Source: Gammaproteobacteria bacterium RIFCSPHIGHO2_12_FULL_37_14
GTDB taxonomy: Bacteria > Pseudomonadota > Gammaproteobacteria > DSM-16500
Length of the DNA stretch: 44,846 bases
Direction of reading: 5' to 3'
Assembly: GCA_001801485.1 (NCBI GenBank)
Contig: MGXV01000087.1
Location: 1-44,846, forward strand
Shown here: piece after piece, positions 32,418-40,693 of the stretch
How positions within the stretch are numbered: the stretch's first letter is position 1
How the letters are laid out: every line of letters starts with the position of its first letter
Made by a program: the position numbers and the translations under genes
The notes under the pieces: model-generated
Told to the model about the DNA's origin: nothing
What the model saw: only the letters and a program-made list of their open reading frames with translations
Databases searched by the model: none

Positions 32418-33164
32418 CTACAAGGCTTCGGCCAATACGTTATCCACATTTAATTCAAATCTAGCAGCAAGCGCATCTTGGCGAAACATTTTAACCGTTT
32501 CCAAGGAAAATTCGGCTAAATCTTTTCCTACTAAAGATAATTTATTAATAATATCATTCGTAGCTGTAATAATATGACAACCAATCTCATCCGATTGAAA
32601 AATATTTAATAACTCTCGTGGACTTGCCCAGATTAATTCGAGCTGTGGATAGGCTGACATAATATTTAGTGCAGCACTCATCATTGGTAATGGATCACGA
32701 CCCGTATCAGCAATACGACCAGCAAATACAGAAATACAAGCTGCCGGACCCTCTGCCAAAGCCCTAGTAACTTCTTTCACTTGATCTAATGTCATCAATG
32801 CCGTGACATTTTGTTTGACATTTGCTTTTGCTAATTTTTGAATTAATAAATAAGCTGGCTCACCTTTCGTATTGGAAACCGGAATTTTAACATAAACATT
32901 TTTTCCCCAGCTTGCAATAAACTTAGCTTGCTCATACATCTCATGGAAATCATCTGAAAATACTTCAAAAGAAATGGGTTTGTCCTGAATAACGCTTAAA
33001 ATATCCACTGCAAATGCTTCATAATCAGCGATATTTGCTTTTCGCATCAATGTTGGGTTAGTCGTAAATCCTTTTACGCAGGGATTAGCGTACATTTCCA
33101 ACATGCCTTTCTTATCTGCACCATCTGCAAATATTTTTACTTTCAATTGAGATAATGATTTCAT
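32418..33164 (-). CDS. Transaldolase-family enzyme
   Basis: 248 residues, a single TIM-barrel transaldolase of the short type. FADGAD (12-17), the signature KGFTTNPTLM (31-40), Schiff-base lysine K93 in YVKIPVSN, and SVFAGRIADTGRDP near residue 150. It interconverts C3/C6 and C4/C7 sugar phosphates. In this operon, directly before GmhB-, GmhA-, HddC- and HddA-like genes, the natural role is supplying sedoheptulose 7-phosphate, the entry substrate of the heptose pathway; that is inference. Fructose-6-phosphate aldolase activity is the alternative. Ribosome site AAAGGAAG before the ATG. Confidence 0.88.
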   Translation of the reverse strand: MKSLSQLKVKIFADGADKKGMLEMYANPCVKGFTTNPTLMRKANIADYEAFAVDILSVIQDKPISFEVFSDDFHEMYEQAKFIASWGKNVYVKIPVSNTKGEPAYLLIQKLAKANVKQNVTALMTLDQVKEVTRALAEGPAACISVFAGRIADTGRDPLPMMSAALNIMSAYPQLELIWASPRELLNIFQSDEIGCHIITATNDIINKLSLVGKDLAEFSLETVKMFRQDALAARFELNVDNVLAEAL

Positions 33165-33202
33165 TTTTCACTTCCTTTGTTTGAGATGAATGATAGCAAT
33201 AA

Positions 33203-33751
33203 CTAATCTGGCTTGCGAACATTATCAGCGATAATCCAATTTGCTGCATGAGACAATGAAGAGGTGGTAAAGTCAGGCTGACTACTTAAAAATGGCTCTT
33301 GATAATGATAATCAAGCCATACCGTTTTACATCCTGCTCTTTTTCCTGCTTCAACATCTCTCCAGCGATCTCCAATCATGTAACATGATGTCAACTCTAT
33401 ATTATAATCAAGAGCTGCTTGAACTAATAAACCCGGTAAGGGTTTACGACAATCACAATGATCTGCATCATCATGGTAACAAACACGTATAGAATCGAGT
33501 GGCAACATTGTAAGTAATTGACGATTAATAGACTCCACCATGAATCGTGAGGTTTTTCCTCTTGCAACATCCGGTTGATTACTTGCGCCAATTAATAAAA
33601 AATCTGCTTGCTTTAATATTTGCAAAGCCGAAAAAGCATCCGTCGGTACAATAACTGTTTCCAAAGAATCGGGTGGATACGGTTTACCATTTTTGATGAT
33701 TACTTTATTCAGTACACCATCACGATCCAGAAATATTGCTTTCAGTTTCAT
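33203..33751 (-). CDS. gmhB: D-glycero-D-manno-heptose 1,7-bisphosphate phosphatase, GmhB-like
   Basis: 182 residues, HAD superfamily. Catalytic LDRDGVLN (8-15, D9 and D11), IGASNQPDVARG (54-65) as motif II, the GmhB zinc site C91-x-H93...C99-x-C101 (CYHDDADHCDCRKPLPG) and motif III/IV MIGDRWRDVEAG. It removes one phosphate from heptose 1,7-bisphosphate before nucleotide activation. It sits with GmhA-, HddC- and HddA-like genes in one block, completing the GDP-heptose route. Histidinol-phosphate phosphatase-like activity is the usual alternative but has no support in context. Confidence 0.9.
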   Translation of the reverse strand: MKLKAIFLDRDGVLNKVIIKNGKPYPPDSLETVIVPTDAFSALQILKQADFLLIGASNQPDVARGKTSRFMVESINRQLLTMLPLDSIRVCYHDDADHCDCRKPLPGLLVQAALDYNIELTSCYMIGDRWRDVEAGKRAGCKTVWLDYHYQEPFLSSQPDFTTSSLSHAANWIIADNVRKPD

Positions 33752-33752
33752 G

Positions 33753-34349
33753 TTAACGTACTGATTCCCATTTTGTCTGACCTATCTTTAGCTTTGGATG
33801 GGAAACTAGCATATGCCAAATAATGGATTGGAATGCTTCGGCATGCGGAGTCGTATTTTCTGCATTAATCGTGGGAATAAGTACACAAGCATCGGCAATT
33901 TTAGCAGTATAACCACCATCACGACCAACAATGCCCATCACCGCGGCACCCATTTCCTGTGCATAGCGCAATGCAGCCACTAGATTAGGACTGACATTTT
34001 TCTCTAGATTACCACCACCCACTGATAAAACCATCAATGCATCCTGAGCTTTCAGTCGACTAACCGCCAACCACTTAGAAAATACTGATTCCCAACCATC
34101 ATCATTGGTGCGAGCAGTTAACTCCGAGACATTATCGGTAGGCGCATAGGCTTCAATCCCGACTATTTTACGGAAATCATTCACTGCATGTGAGGCATTT
34201 GCCGCACTACCACCGACTCCAAGCACAAACAAACGACCTTCTTGTTGACGCGTTTTTACTAAAAGATCAACAATCTTTTCCACTTGCTTCATATCTAAAG
34301 TATGAATAATTTGTGATGCCTCAGATAAAAACTGTTTGATGAACTCCAT
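33753..34349 (-). CDS. gmhA: Sedoheptulose 7-phosphate isomerase, GmhA-like (SIS domain)
   Basis: 198 residues, one SIS domain: FVLGVGGSAANASHAVNDFRK (41-61) is the phosphosugar-binding start, LMVLSVGGGNLEKNVSPN the second loop, and TPHAEAFQSIIWHMLV the C-terminal helix with the catalytic histidine region. It converts sedoheptulose 7-phosphate to D-glycero-D-manno-heptose 7-phosphate. A strong AAGGAGG ribosome site precedes the ATG. The 68-base gap upstream is the largest in the operon. The operon context (HddA, HddC, GmhB) points to a dedicated copy for the polysaccharide rather than the LPS-core enzyme. Confidence 0.9.
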   Translation of the reverse strand: MEFIKQFLSEASQIIHTLDMKQVEKIVDLLVKTRQQEGRLFVLGVGGSAANASHAVNDFRKIVGIEAYAPTDNVSELTARTNDDGWESVFSKWLAVSRLKAQDALMVLSVGGGNLEKNVSPNLVAALRYAQEMGAAVMGIVGRDGGYTAKIADACVLIPTINAENTTPHAEAFQSIIWHMLVSHPKLKIGQTKWESVR

Positions 34350-34417
34350 TAAACCTCCTTATTGATATACTGTATCTTTTATTCACTGATGAGAATATTT
34401 TTCCACAATCCATTAAC

Positions 34418-35125
34418 TCAAAGAGATGGTTGCAAAAATTGTCCTAATTCTTGCATGCCCTTAAATGATCCTGCTTCATAAAAACGTTGATGAATTTCAT
34501 AAGCAGCCAATTGATTTTCTTTTAACAAAATCTGATAAAAAAATTCTAAATCATAAGAACCTTCGGTCGATATTTGATGAAAAGCTTGGGCACTTATCAC
34601 CGCTAATCCATAATCAATATAGTGCATTTTTTCGGTCCGATGTTTTTTATCATACGCAATAATCTTATTTTCACTATATTCAATATTACTGGTATCCCAT
34701 AAACCATCATTGTGAAATACAGTCATTAAAGCTAATTTTTTTGACTTCTCAAAACTAGTCTGTACAGCAAGATAATCACAAGGAAGATAAGAATCCCCAT
34801 ACAAAATAAAAAAAGCTTCCCCTAAAGCCGGTAAAGCTTGTTTGATGGCACCACCCGTACCGAGTAATTGTGGACCATCAAAAACATAACTCACCTGCAA
34901 ACCAAATTGATGTCCCTCACGAACAAAATCTTTTATTTGTTCGCCTAAAAATCCTACACATAACACCACCTGCTCAATTTTACTTTTTTGTAATAAACGT
35001 AATTGATGAGCAATAAATGGTTCGCCAGCCACTTCCAATAACGCTTTGGGAATTTTTTCCGTAATAGGACGCAAACGAGTGGCTAATCCTCCTGCAAGAA
35101 TAGCGACAGGATACGGCTTGATCAT
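34418..35125 (-). CDS. hddC: D-glycero-D-manno-heptose 1-phosphate guanylyltransferase, HddC-like
   Basis: 235 residues, sugar-phosphate nucleotidyltransferase: LAGGLATRLRP (10-20), KIPKALLEVAGEPF, GTGGAIKQAL and the catalytic metal site YGDSYLPCDY. By itself it could be any RmlA-type enzyme. Placement between HddA- and GmhA-like genes, with ATGA overlap to HddA, makes GDP-heptose formation the likely reaction. The C-terminal SFKGMQELGQFL segment is typical of the short HddC group. Confidence 0.85.
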   Translation of the reverse strand: MIKPYPVAILAGGLATRLRPITEKIPKALLEVAGEPFIAHQLRLLQKSKIEQVVLCVGFLGEQIKDFVREGHQFGLQVSYVFDGPQLLGTGGAIKQALPALGEAFFILYGDSYLPCDYLAVQTSFEKSKKLALMTVFHNDGLWDTSNIEYSENKIIAYDKKHRTEKMHYIDYGLAVISAQAFHQISTEGSYDLEFFYQILLKENQLAAYEIHQRFYEAGSFKGMQELGQFLQPSL

Positions 35126-36105
35126 GATTGTGCAACTACTTGTGTTCCCATAAAATCAAATCGAAAACGCACTTCTTGCAACCGTACTTCACGCATTGCA
35201 TGACGCAATTTGACTTTATCGTGAGCATAAAACATTAAAAAACCGCCACCACCCGCACCAATTACTTTTCCACCAAGTGCGCCATTCTTCCGAGCTAATT
35301 CATACCATTCGTCTATTTGTGTATTACTCATATTAACTGATCGCTGTTTTTTATGGTCCCAATGAACATTCATTAAAGCAGCAAATTCATCTAAATCACC
35401 TTTTTCTAACGCTTCTTTACTTTTGAATCCCAGGTCTTTTACAAAATGTAAATTTGCTACCATATCGCGATTCTTTTCTTTACTTTTCACATCTTGTTCT
35501 TTCAAAATGCCTGAAGCTGATCGTGAATAGCCCGTAAAAAAAAGTAGCAAATTATCTTCTAAGTTATATAAGGTTTCTTCACTAATCTTAAGCGGCCATG
35601 CTTCTACTTTGTCATCCGGAATAAAGCTAAAACAAGTAATCCCACCATAAGCAGCGATATATTGATCTTGTTTACCAATAGGTTCTTTCAGTTGATTTAA
35701 TTCGATATAGCAAGCTTGTTCAGCTAATTCACGTGGATGAATGAGATTTTTCTTTAACGTATGTAATGCTTTCAATAGTCCGGTGGTAAAGCTTCCTGAG
35801 GAACCCAAACCTGTGCCTGCAGGTATATCTGCCATGCTAGTGATTTCAAGGTAAGGTGCACTAATATCCATGTGCTTTAAAGCTTCACGAATAATTGGAT
35901 GCTCAACATGATCCACTGAGCTAACACGTTCTAATTTTGAGTACTTGATAATTAATTCTTCAACAAACGTTTGGTGTAACGTAATATAAACATATTTATC
36001 AATTGCAGCAGCTATTAAAAAACCTCCATGCTCGCGATAATAAGAAGGAAGATCCGTGCCACCTCCACCAAGAGAAATACGTAACGGACTACGAACAATA
36101 ATCAT
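35122..36105 (-). CDS. hddA: D-glycero-D-manno-heptose 7-phosphate kinase, HddA-like (GHMP kinase)
   Basis: 327 residues from ATG 36105, chosen because AGGA lies 8 bases upstream and the protein then starts MIIVRSPLRISLGGGGTDLP, the standard HddA opening. A frame extension to 36135 lacks support. GHMP ATP loop PAGTGLGSSGSF and C-terminal GKVIGAGGGGFLMFYA are intact. It phosphorylates heptose 7-phosphate at C1 on the way to GDP-D-glycero-D-manno-heptose. It overlaps the upstream oxidoreductase gene by 17 bases and the HddC-like gene by four. The same kinase type serves the C. jejuni capsule, whose locus also carries phosphoramidate genes. Confidence 0.9.
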   Translation of the reverse strand: MIIVRSPLRISLGGGGTDLPSYYREHGGFLIAAAIDKYVYITLHQTFVEELIIKYSKLERVSSVDHVEHPIIREALKHMDISAPYLEITSMADIPAGTGLGSSGSFTTGLLKALHTLKKNLIHPRELAEQACYIELNQLKEPIGKQDQYIAAYGGITCFSFIPDDKVEAWPLKISEETLYNLEDNLLLFFTGYSRSASGILKEQDVKSKEKNRDMVANLHFVKDLGFKSKEALEKGDLDEFAALMNVHWDHKKQRSVNMSNTQIDEWYELARKNGALGGKVIGAGGGGFLMFYAHDKVKLRHAMREVRLQEVRFRFDFMGTQVVAQS

Positions 36106-37078
36106 ATCCAGAATCCTTGTAAATTTTTTCCACAATTTTTAACGCTGCATAAGCATCATTTAAAACCGCTGCCGGTTGGCGTTGTTGTTTAATATCCTCT
36201 AAAAATTCTGCAAATTCAAATTCCCACGAATCATCTAACATCGGATATTCCCAAGTAAACGTTTCTGGAGGCCCCATCGCCGCTAACATTTTATAAAATG
36301 TTAATTGCTCAACACCATAACTGCCACCCAATCCTTTCACTTCAATTTTTCCATTTTTTCCAAAAATTTCGAATGAAAAAGTATTTTTCCATTCAGTACA
36401 ACTGGCATGTAGAAAGGCGACTTGCTTGGTTGCTGTGTGAAGTATCATAAAACCATTATCATCTACGGGCATATCCCAATAATAAGTATACGCCTGGCCC
36501 TGAATACTAATAAAATCACCTAAAAACCATCGAGCTAAATCAATTAAATGTACCCCTTGATCAATTAACTCGCCCCCTCCTGAAAGTTCTGGATTGGCTC
36601 GCCACTCTTGATGATAACCTATACGACCACCATGACCATAACGTCCACGTAAATACATAATCTCACCGATAGCACCTTCATCAACGAGTTGTCTTGCCTG
36701 ACGAAAAGCTCGATGATAACGATGATTAAAACCAACTCGTACACGAACATTCGCTTTTTCCGCAGCAGCTATTAATGGAGTCAGTTCCTTAGCTTGACGT
36801 GCAGCAGGTTTTTCAATGAGTACATGTTTACCGGCTTGAATAGCTGCTAAAGCAATTTCCGCTAATGAGTCATGAATAGTGGCAACAATGACGATATCGA
36901 CATTGGCTTGATTCATTACTTCTCGCCAATGATTCAGTGCAATACATCCTGAAAATTGACTAGCCAATGCGGTAGATCGTTCCTGGTGAATGTCCGCGCA
37001 GGCAATAAGACGGCCACTTTTTAACGCCTTTGCACGTTTTTGGCCTATCAAACCACATCCAATGATAGCAATATTCAC
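36089..37078 (-). CDS. Gfo/Idh/MocA-family oxidoreductase
   Basis: 329 residues, start GTG 37078 (GTGA overlap with the upstream SDR stop). Rossmann motif IIGCGLIGQKR (5-15), HVLIEKPAA (85-93) with the family's EKP, and GGGELIDQGVHLIDLARW, carrying the catalytic Asp/His pair. These enzymes use NAD(P) to oxidise or reduce sugar hydroxyl/keto groups, often on nucleotide sugars. With the neighbouring SDR, dehydrogenase-like and epimerase genes it probably remodels a GDP-heptose or other nucleotide sugar. Substrate unknown. Confidence 0.88.
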   Translation of the reverse strand: MNIAIIGCGLIGQKRAKALKSGRLIACADIHQERSTALASQFSGCIALNHWREVMNQANVDIVIVATIHDSLAEIALAAIQAGKHVLIEKPAARQAKELTPLIAAAEKANVRVRVGFNHRYHRAFRQARQLVDEGAIGEIMYLRGRYGHGGRIGYHQEWRANPELSGGGELIDQGVHLIDLARWFLGDFISIQGQAYTYYWDMPVDDNGFMILHTATKQVAFLHASCTEWKNTFSFEIFGKNGKIEVKGLGGSYGVEQLTFYKMLAAMGPPETFTWEYPMLDDSWEFEFAEFLEDIKQQRQPAAVLNDAYAALKIVEKIYKDSGYDYCS

Positions 37079-37947
37079 TGCGATTCATTCCATGTTTTAC
37101 CTCTATCTTGAGGTACGATACGACGCAAGGTATAAATATCTGAATCTTTTAATTCATCCGTAAATTTTGACAAAGATTCCCATGGATCCCAAACCGCACT
37201 GATTAATTTTCCAGTAATACCATCACTAGCAGCAGAAGCCAAAAATACACACAAAGAAGCACCCGTAGATAATGGTGTGCCACCATTTTGTTTTTGTTTC
37301 AATGCTTGGTCATAATAAGTTTGACCTACTTTTTCCGGTCCTGCTGCTAACACTTCATCCAACAAACGCGTATTAAGAGCACCAGGCGCAACTGAATTGA
37401 CATCGATACCAAATAAACCAACTTCTTCCGCCAAGGTTTCTGCAAAACGAACAATAGCTGCTTTAGAGGCAGCATAAGCACTAAAATATGGCATCGGCTT
37501 AGTCGCTCCACCCCCGGATATAATCATAATTTTTCCATATCTTCTTTTTTTGAAATAGGGTAAAACAGCACGACATTGCAATACTGTTCCTTTCAGATTA
37601 ATATCGATTGCTGCAGACCATTCATTCCAATCAACTTCCTCAACTAGGCCTTTTGTCCCATACACACCAGCATTGGCAACCAAAATATCTACTTGACCAA
37701 ATTCACTGATTGCGTATGAAATTAACGCCTCGACTTGTTCAGGTTTGGATACATCCGCCGTTTGCGCTAACACTTTCGATGGCTGGCTGGACAGATTTTG
37801 TAGCTCTTTCTGTGCTGCATACAGCTTATCCGTGTTTCTTGCGCATAACATAACATGCGCACCCTCACTAACAAATTGTTTAGCAATCTCAAAACCTAAT
37901 CCTTGATTTGCGCCAGTCACAATAGCGCAGCGTCCTTTTAATTTCAT
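37075..37947 (-). CDS. Short-chain dehydrogenase/reductase
   Basis: 290 residues, classical SDR: TGANQGLG (11-18), ANAG (91-94), catalytic Ser in IISGGGATKP and Y158-x-x-x-K162 (AYAASKAA). It ends with an extra 40-residue tail (AVWDPWESLSKFTDELKDSD...) not found in minimal FabG-like enzymes. Overlaps both neighbours by four bases. Presumed nucleotide-sugar ketoreductase or dehydrogenase working with the adjacent Gfo/Idh and dehydrogenase-like enzymes; the substrate is not deducible. Confidence 0.87.
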   Translation of the reverse strand: MKLKGRCAIVTGANQGLGFEIAKQFVSEGAHVMLCARNTDKLYAAQKELQNLSSQPSKVLAQTADVSKPEQVEALISYAISEFGQVDILVANAGVYGTKGLVEEVDWNEWSAAIDINLKGTVLQCRAVLPYFKKRRYGKIMIISGGGATKPMPYFSAYAASKAAIVRFAETLAEEVGLFGIDVNSVAPGALNTRLLDEVLAAGPEKVGQTYYDQALKQKQNGGTPLSTGASLCVFLASAASDGITGKLISAVWDPWESLSKFTDELKDSDIYTLRRIVPQDRGKTWNESQ

Positions 37948-39236
37948 ATTGGAACTCCTACAGAAAAATACTTAATGCGCGCATCCTGTTTAATAGAATT
38001 TGCAATAAAACCGCCTGGATCAAGTACAATAGGTTTGTTGAGATAGGTAACAAACTCATCCGCGGTAATAGCATGAAATTGCGACCACCCTGTTAAAATA
38101 ATCACCGCATCCGCATGTTGTATGGCTTCTTTTATGCTGGACGTCAGTTGAATAAATTGAGCATAACTTTCTGGTAGTTGATGAATAACAGGATCGTAAG
38201 CACGAACATTACTGCCTTGCTGATGCAACCATTGACATGTTTCAATCGCTATTGAGCGCCGCAACGTATCTGTCCCGGCTTTATAAGTCAGACCTAATAC
38301 AGCAATTTGCTTATTTTTAAGATCTTTGAAAACATCCAGCAATTTTCGACATGACCATTGTTTATGGTACTGATTGCTTTCTATAATAGCCGATAGTAAA
38401 AAAGTATCATTTCCACATTCTTTTCCTAATTTTGTTAAATAATTAATATCGCGTAAAAGTGTTCCACCGGCTATGGCATCACCTGGTCTCAGATATGCTT
38501 TACGTCCAATTCTATTTTCGCTTTTTAATCCATTTTCTACTTCACGAGCATTTGCTCCTACCGCTTCACACAAAACTGATAATTCATTAATAAACGTAAC
38601 AGAAATAGCAAGAAATGCATTAATCGCATGCTTAGTCATTTCGGCAGAAATAACGGACATCCAAATGAGTTGATCGGTGAAAGGAAATAATAAATCTTGA
38701 ATAAGATTTTTATATTGAATATTATCCAACCCTATTACGATTCTGTCTGGATGCATAAAAACTTCAATCGCTTTTTCTAAACGTAAATTTTCAGGAATAT
38801 AAGCAAACGTTATTTTTTTTTGCGGATATAATTGATTACACTTTTTTTGTAATTGATTGGTCGTGCCCACTGGAATTTGGGAGGAAATAATAACTAAACT
38901 ATTCATTTTCAAGTCAGCAAAGAGCTCTTCTACCGCATCCACAACAACATTAATATCAGCGTCATCATGTTGATCTACCGGCGTATCAAAGGTGATCCAA
39001 ATCAAATCTGCAGAAGAAACGTTTTTAATAGAATTTGTAAAAACTAATTTACCCGCCAGTAAACCATCGCTTAATAAAGCATCCAACCCTGGTTCGAAAA
39101 TAGGTGCTTTGCCTTGTTGTAAATTCAAAATAGTTTCTAAATGTGGATCATAGGCAATGATCTCATGACCAGCTTTGGCTAAACATGCTGCCGTGACACA
39201 ACCAAGATGCCACAAACCAATAATGACAATTTTCAT
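37944..39236 (-). CDS. UDP-glucose/GDP-mannose dehydrogenase-like protein lacking the catalytic cysteine
   Basis: 430 residues from ATG 39236 (ATGA overlap with the upstream epimerase; an ATG at 39257 lies deep in it). N-terminal NAD motif IIGLWHLG (5-12), FEPGLDALL, the active-site glutamate in IPENLRLEKA (E149), K202 and N206 in TKHAINAFLA, and the C-terminal LGLTYKAGTDTLRRS and DPVIH segments are all present. But the motif GGSCFPKD reads AGGTLLRD: threonine 259 replaces the nucleophilic cysteine, while D263 is kept. Without the cysteine the thioester route to the uronic acid should fail, so a single alcohol-to-aldehyde oxidation or another reaction is likely. Confidence 0.88.
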   Translation of the reverse strand: MKIVIIGLWHLGCVTAACLAKAGHEIIAYDPHLETILNLQQGKAPIFEPGLDALLSDGLLAGKLVFTNSIKNVSSADLIWITFDTPVDQHDDADINVVVDAVEELFADLKMNSLVIISSQIPVGTTNQLQKKCNQLYPQKKITFAYIPENLRLEKAIEVFMHPDRIVIGLDNIQYKNLIQDLLFPFTDQLIWMSVISAEMTKHAINAFLAISVTFINELSVLCEAVGANAREVENGLKSENRIGRKAYLRPGDAIAGGTLLRDINYLTKLGKECGNDTFLLSAIIESNQYHKQWSCRKLLDVFKDLKNKQIAVLGLTYKAGTDTLRRSIAIETCQWLHQQGSNVRAYDPVIHQLPESYAQFIQLTSSIKEAIQHADAVIILTGWSQFHAITADEFVTYLNKPIVLDPGGFIANSIKQDARIKYFSVGVPI

Positions 39237-40189
39237 ATTCTTTTCTCTAAAACCCATGAATTATTTTTAAGAAAAGCGACCGTTTGCGCCACACCCTGTT
39301 GAATATTCAATTTTGGTTTCCAACCTAGTTTACGAATTTTTGCACAATCCAGAAAAATAAAAGGGTTATCACCAATCCAGCCGCGTTCGCCTCCTGCATA
39401 AATTCGTTCAGGAGAGGTATTCAAATAATTACAAATCCAACTAATCGAATCATCAACCTGACAATATTCATCGGTACCTAAATTAAAAATATTTACTTTT
39501 TCAGTTGCATGATGAATAGCAAATAATATTGCATCAATACAGTCTTTAATATAAAGATAGGATTTACGTTGTTTACCATTACCTAATATATTTAATTTTT
39601 CTGGGTGTTGAAGTAGTTGACGATAAAAATCGAAAACATGTCCGTGTGTATAGCGTTCTCCTAAAATTGAAACAAAACGAAATATATACGCTTGAAGTCC
39701 AAATCCCTCGCAATAGGCTTGTATCATTCCTTCAGCAGCTAATTTTGAAGCACCATATAGGGAAGTTTGTATAGGAAAAGGCGCGTTTTCTGGCGTAGGA
39801 AAAATATTAGCTTCTCCATAAATCGAACCTGTCGAAGCAAAGGCAATTTTCTGCACTTTATTAGCACGCATGCCTTCTAATACATTAAATGTAACGAGAG
39901 TATTTTGCTCTAAATCTTTATGAGGATGATCTGTGCCATATCTCACATCCGCATTCGCAGCAAAATGCAAAACAACATCTACTCCTTTCATTGAATCGAC
40001 GAGCAATGCTTGATTTAATAAATCACCAGTAATTAATTTAAAAGATTTTGATTGCTTTGCATTCGTTAAAAACTGATGAAAACCGGTCGAAAAATTATCA
40101 ATACCAATGACTTCATGGCCTTGTTCTAACAAACAATCCACCATATTACTACCAATAAATCCTGCGCAACCTGTTACAAAATATAACAA
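39233..40189 (-). CDS. NAD-dependent sugar epimerase (GalE-like extended SDR), TTG start
   Basis: 318 residues. TGCAGFIGSN (6-15), HFAANADVR, STGSIYGE (119-126) and Y145-x-x-x-K149 (YGASK) are intact, with NGKQRKSYLYIKDC in the C-terminal part. The start is TTG at 40189, supported by GGGAG six bases upstream and by the protein then beginning exactly at the Rossmann strand. It likely interconverts nucleotide sugars (C4 epimerase, or 4,6-dehydratase-related). Third gene of the operon; next gene coupled by ATGA. Confidence 0.88.
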   Translation of the reverse strand: MLYFVTGCAGFIGSNMVDCLLEQGHEVIGIDNFSTGFHQFLTNAKQSKSFKLITGDLLNQALLVDSMKGVDVVLHFAANADVRYGTDHPHKDLEQNTLVTFNVLEGMRANKVQKIAFASTGSIYGEANIFPTPENAPFPIQTSLYGASKLAAEGMIQAYCEGFGLQAYIFRFVSILGERYTHGHVFDFYRQLLQHPEKLNILGNGKQRKSYLYIKDCIDAILFAIHHATEKVNIFNLGTDEYCQVDDSISWICNYLNTSPERIYAGGERGWIGDNPFIFLDCAKIRKLGWKPKLNIQQGVAQTVAFLKNNSWVLEKRI

Positions 40190-40213
40190 AATATTCTCCC
40201 TGCGAACTAAGAT

Positions 40214-40693
40214 TTAAACTGCGAAAACCCAAAAACGCGATAACAAATAATTGATCATGACTGTTACACCTATCGCTATAACATAAGCAACATAAGGAGA
40301 TACATGGCCCAATTCAACAACACTATGGGTGACACATAGCGTCACGAGATATCCCATTGCTAATAATCCTAAATATCTCGGTATTTGATTATAAAAAGCG
40401 ACTCGTTGGCTTTTAAAAGTGAAATATCGATTGGCATTAAAATGAAAAATAACACCTATAATGAATGCTATTGTGATGGCAACTTGGTAATGGAATTTCA
40501 ATAAACCATAACAAATCGAAAACAAACTAAAATTAATACCTGCTGTAATGGTGCCCACTATTAAAAATGAAACAATAGTATTTTTATCTGAGAGAACAAA
40601 TTGATACAATCTTTTCATATTATTTTTAGTAATAAGACTAATCTTATTTTTATCCCTATTAATAAAGGTAAATATTCTTCGAATGATTGACAT
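40214..40693 (-). CDS. gtrA: GtrA-like flippase
   Basis: 159 residues with four membrane helices in the GtrA pattern: FLIVGTITAGINFSLF, FIIGVIFHFNANRYFTFKS, YLGLLAMGYLVTLCVTH and a final IAIGVTVMINYLLSRFWVF. GtrA proteins are thought to flip undecaprenyl-phosphate-linked sugar across the inner membrane. The ATG at 40693 shares one base with the GtrB stop (TAATG) and has AGGA 7 bases upstream inside gtrB. The first 26 residues are a basic extension. It works with the GtrB-like enzyme just upstream and the three GtrII-like transferases downstream. Confidence 0.9.
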   Translation of the reverse strand: MSIIRRIFTFINRDKNKISLITKNNMKRLYQFVLSDKNTIVSFLIVGTITAGINFSLFSICYGLLKFHYQVAITIAFIIGVIFHFNANRYFTFKSQRVAFYNQIPRYLGLLAMGYLVTLCVTHSVVELGHVSPYVAYVIAIGVTVMINYLLSRFWVFAV

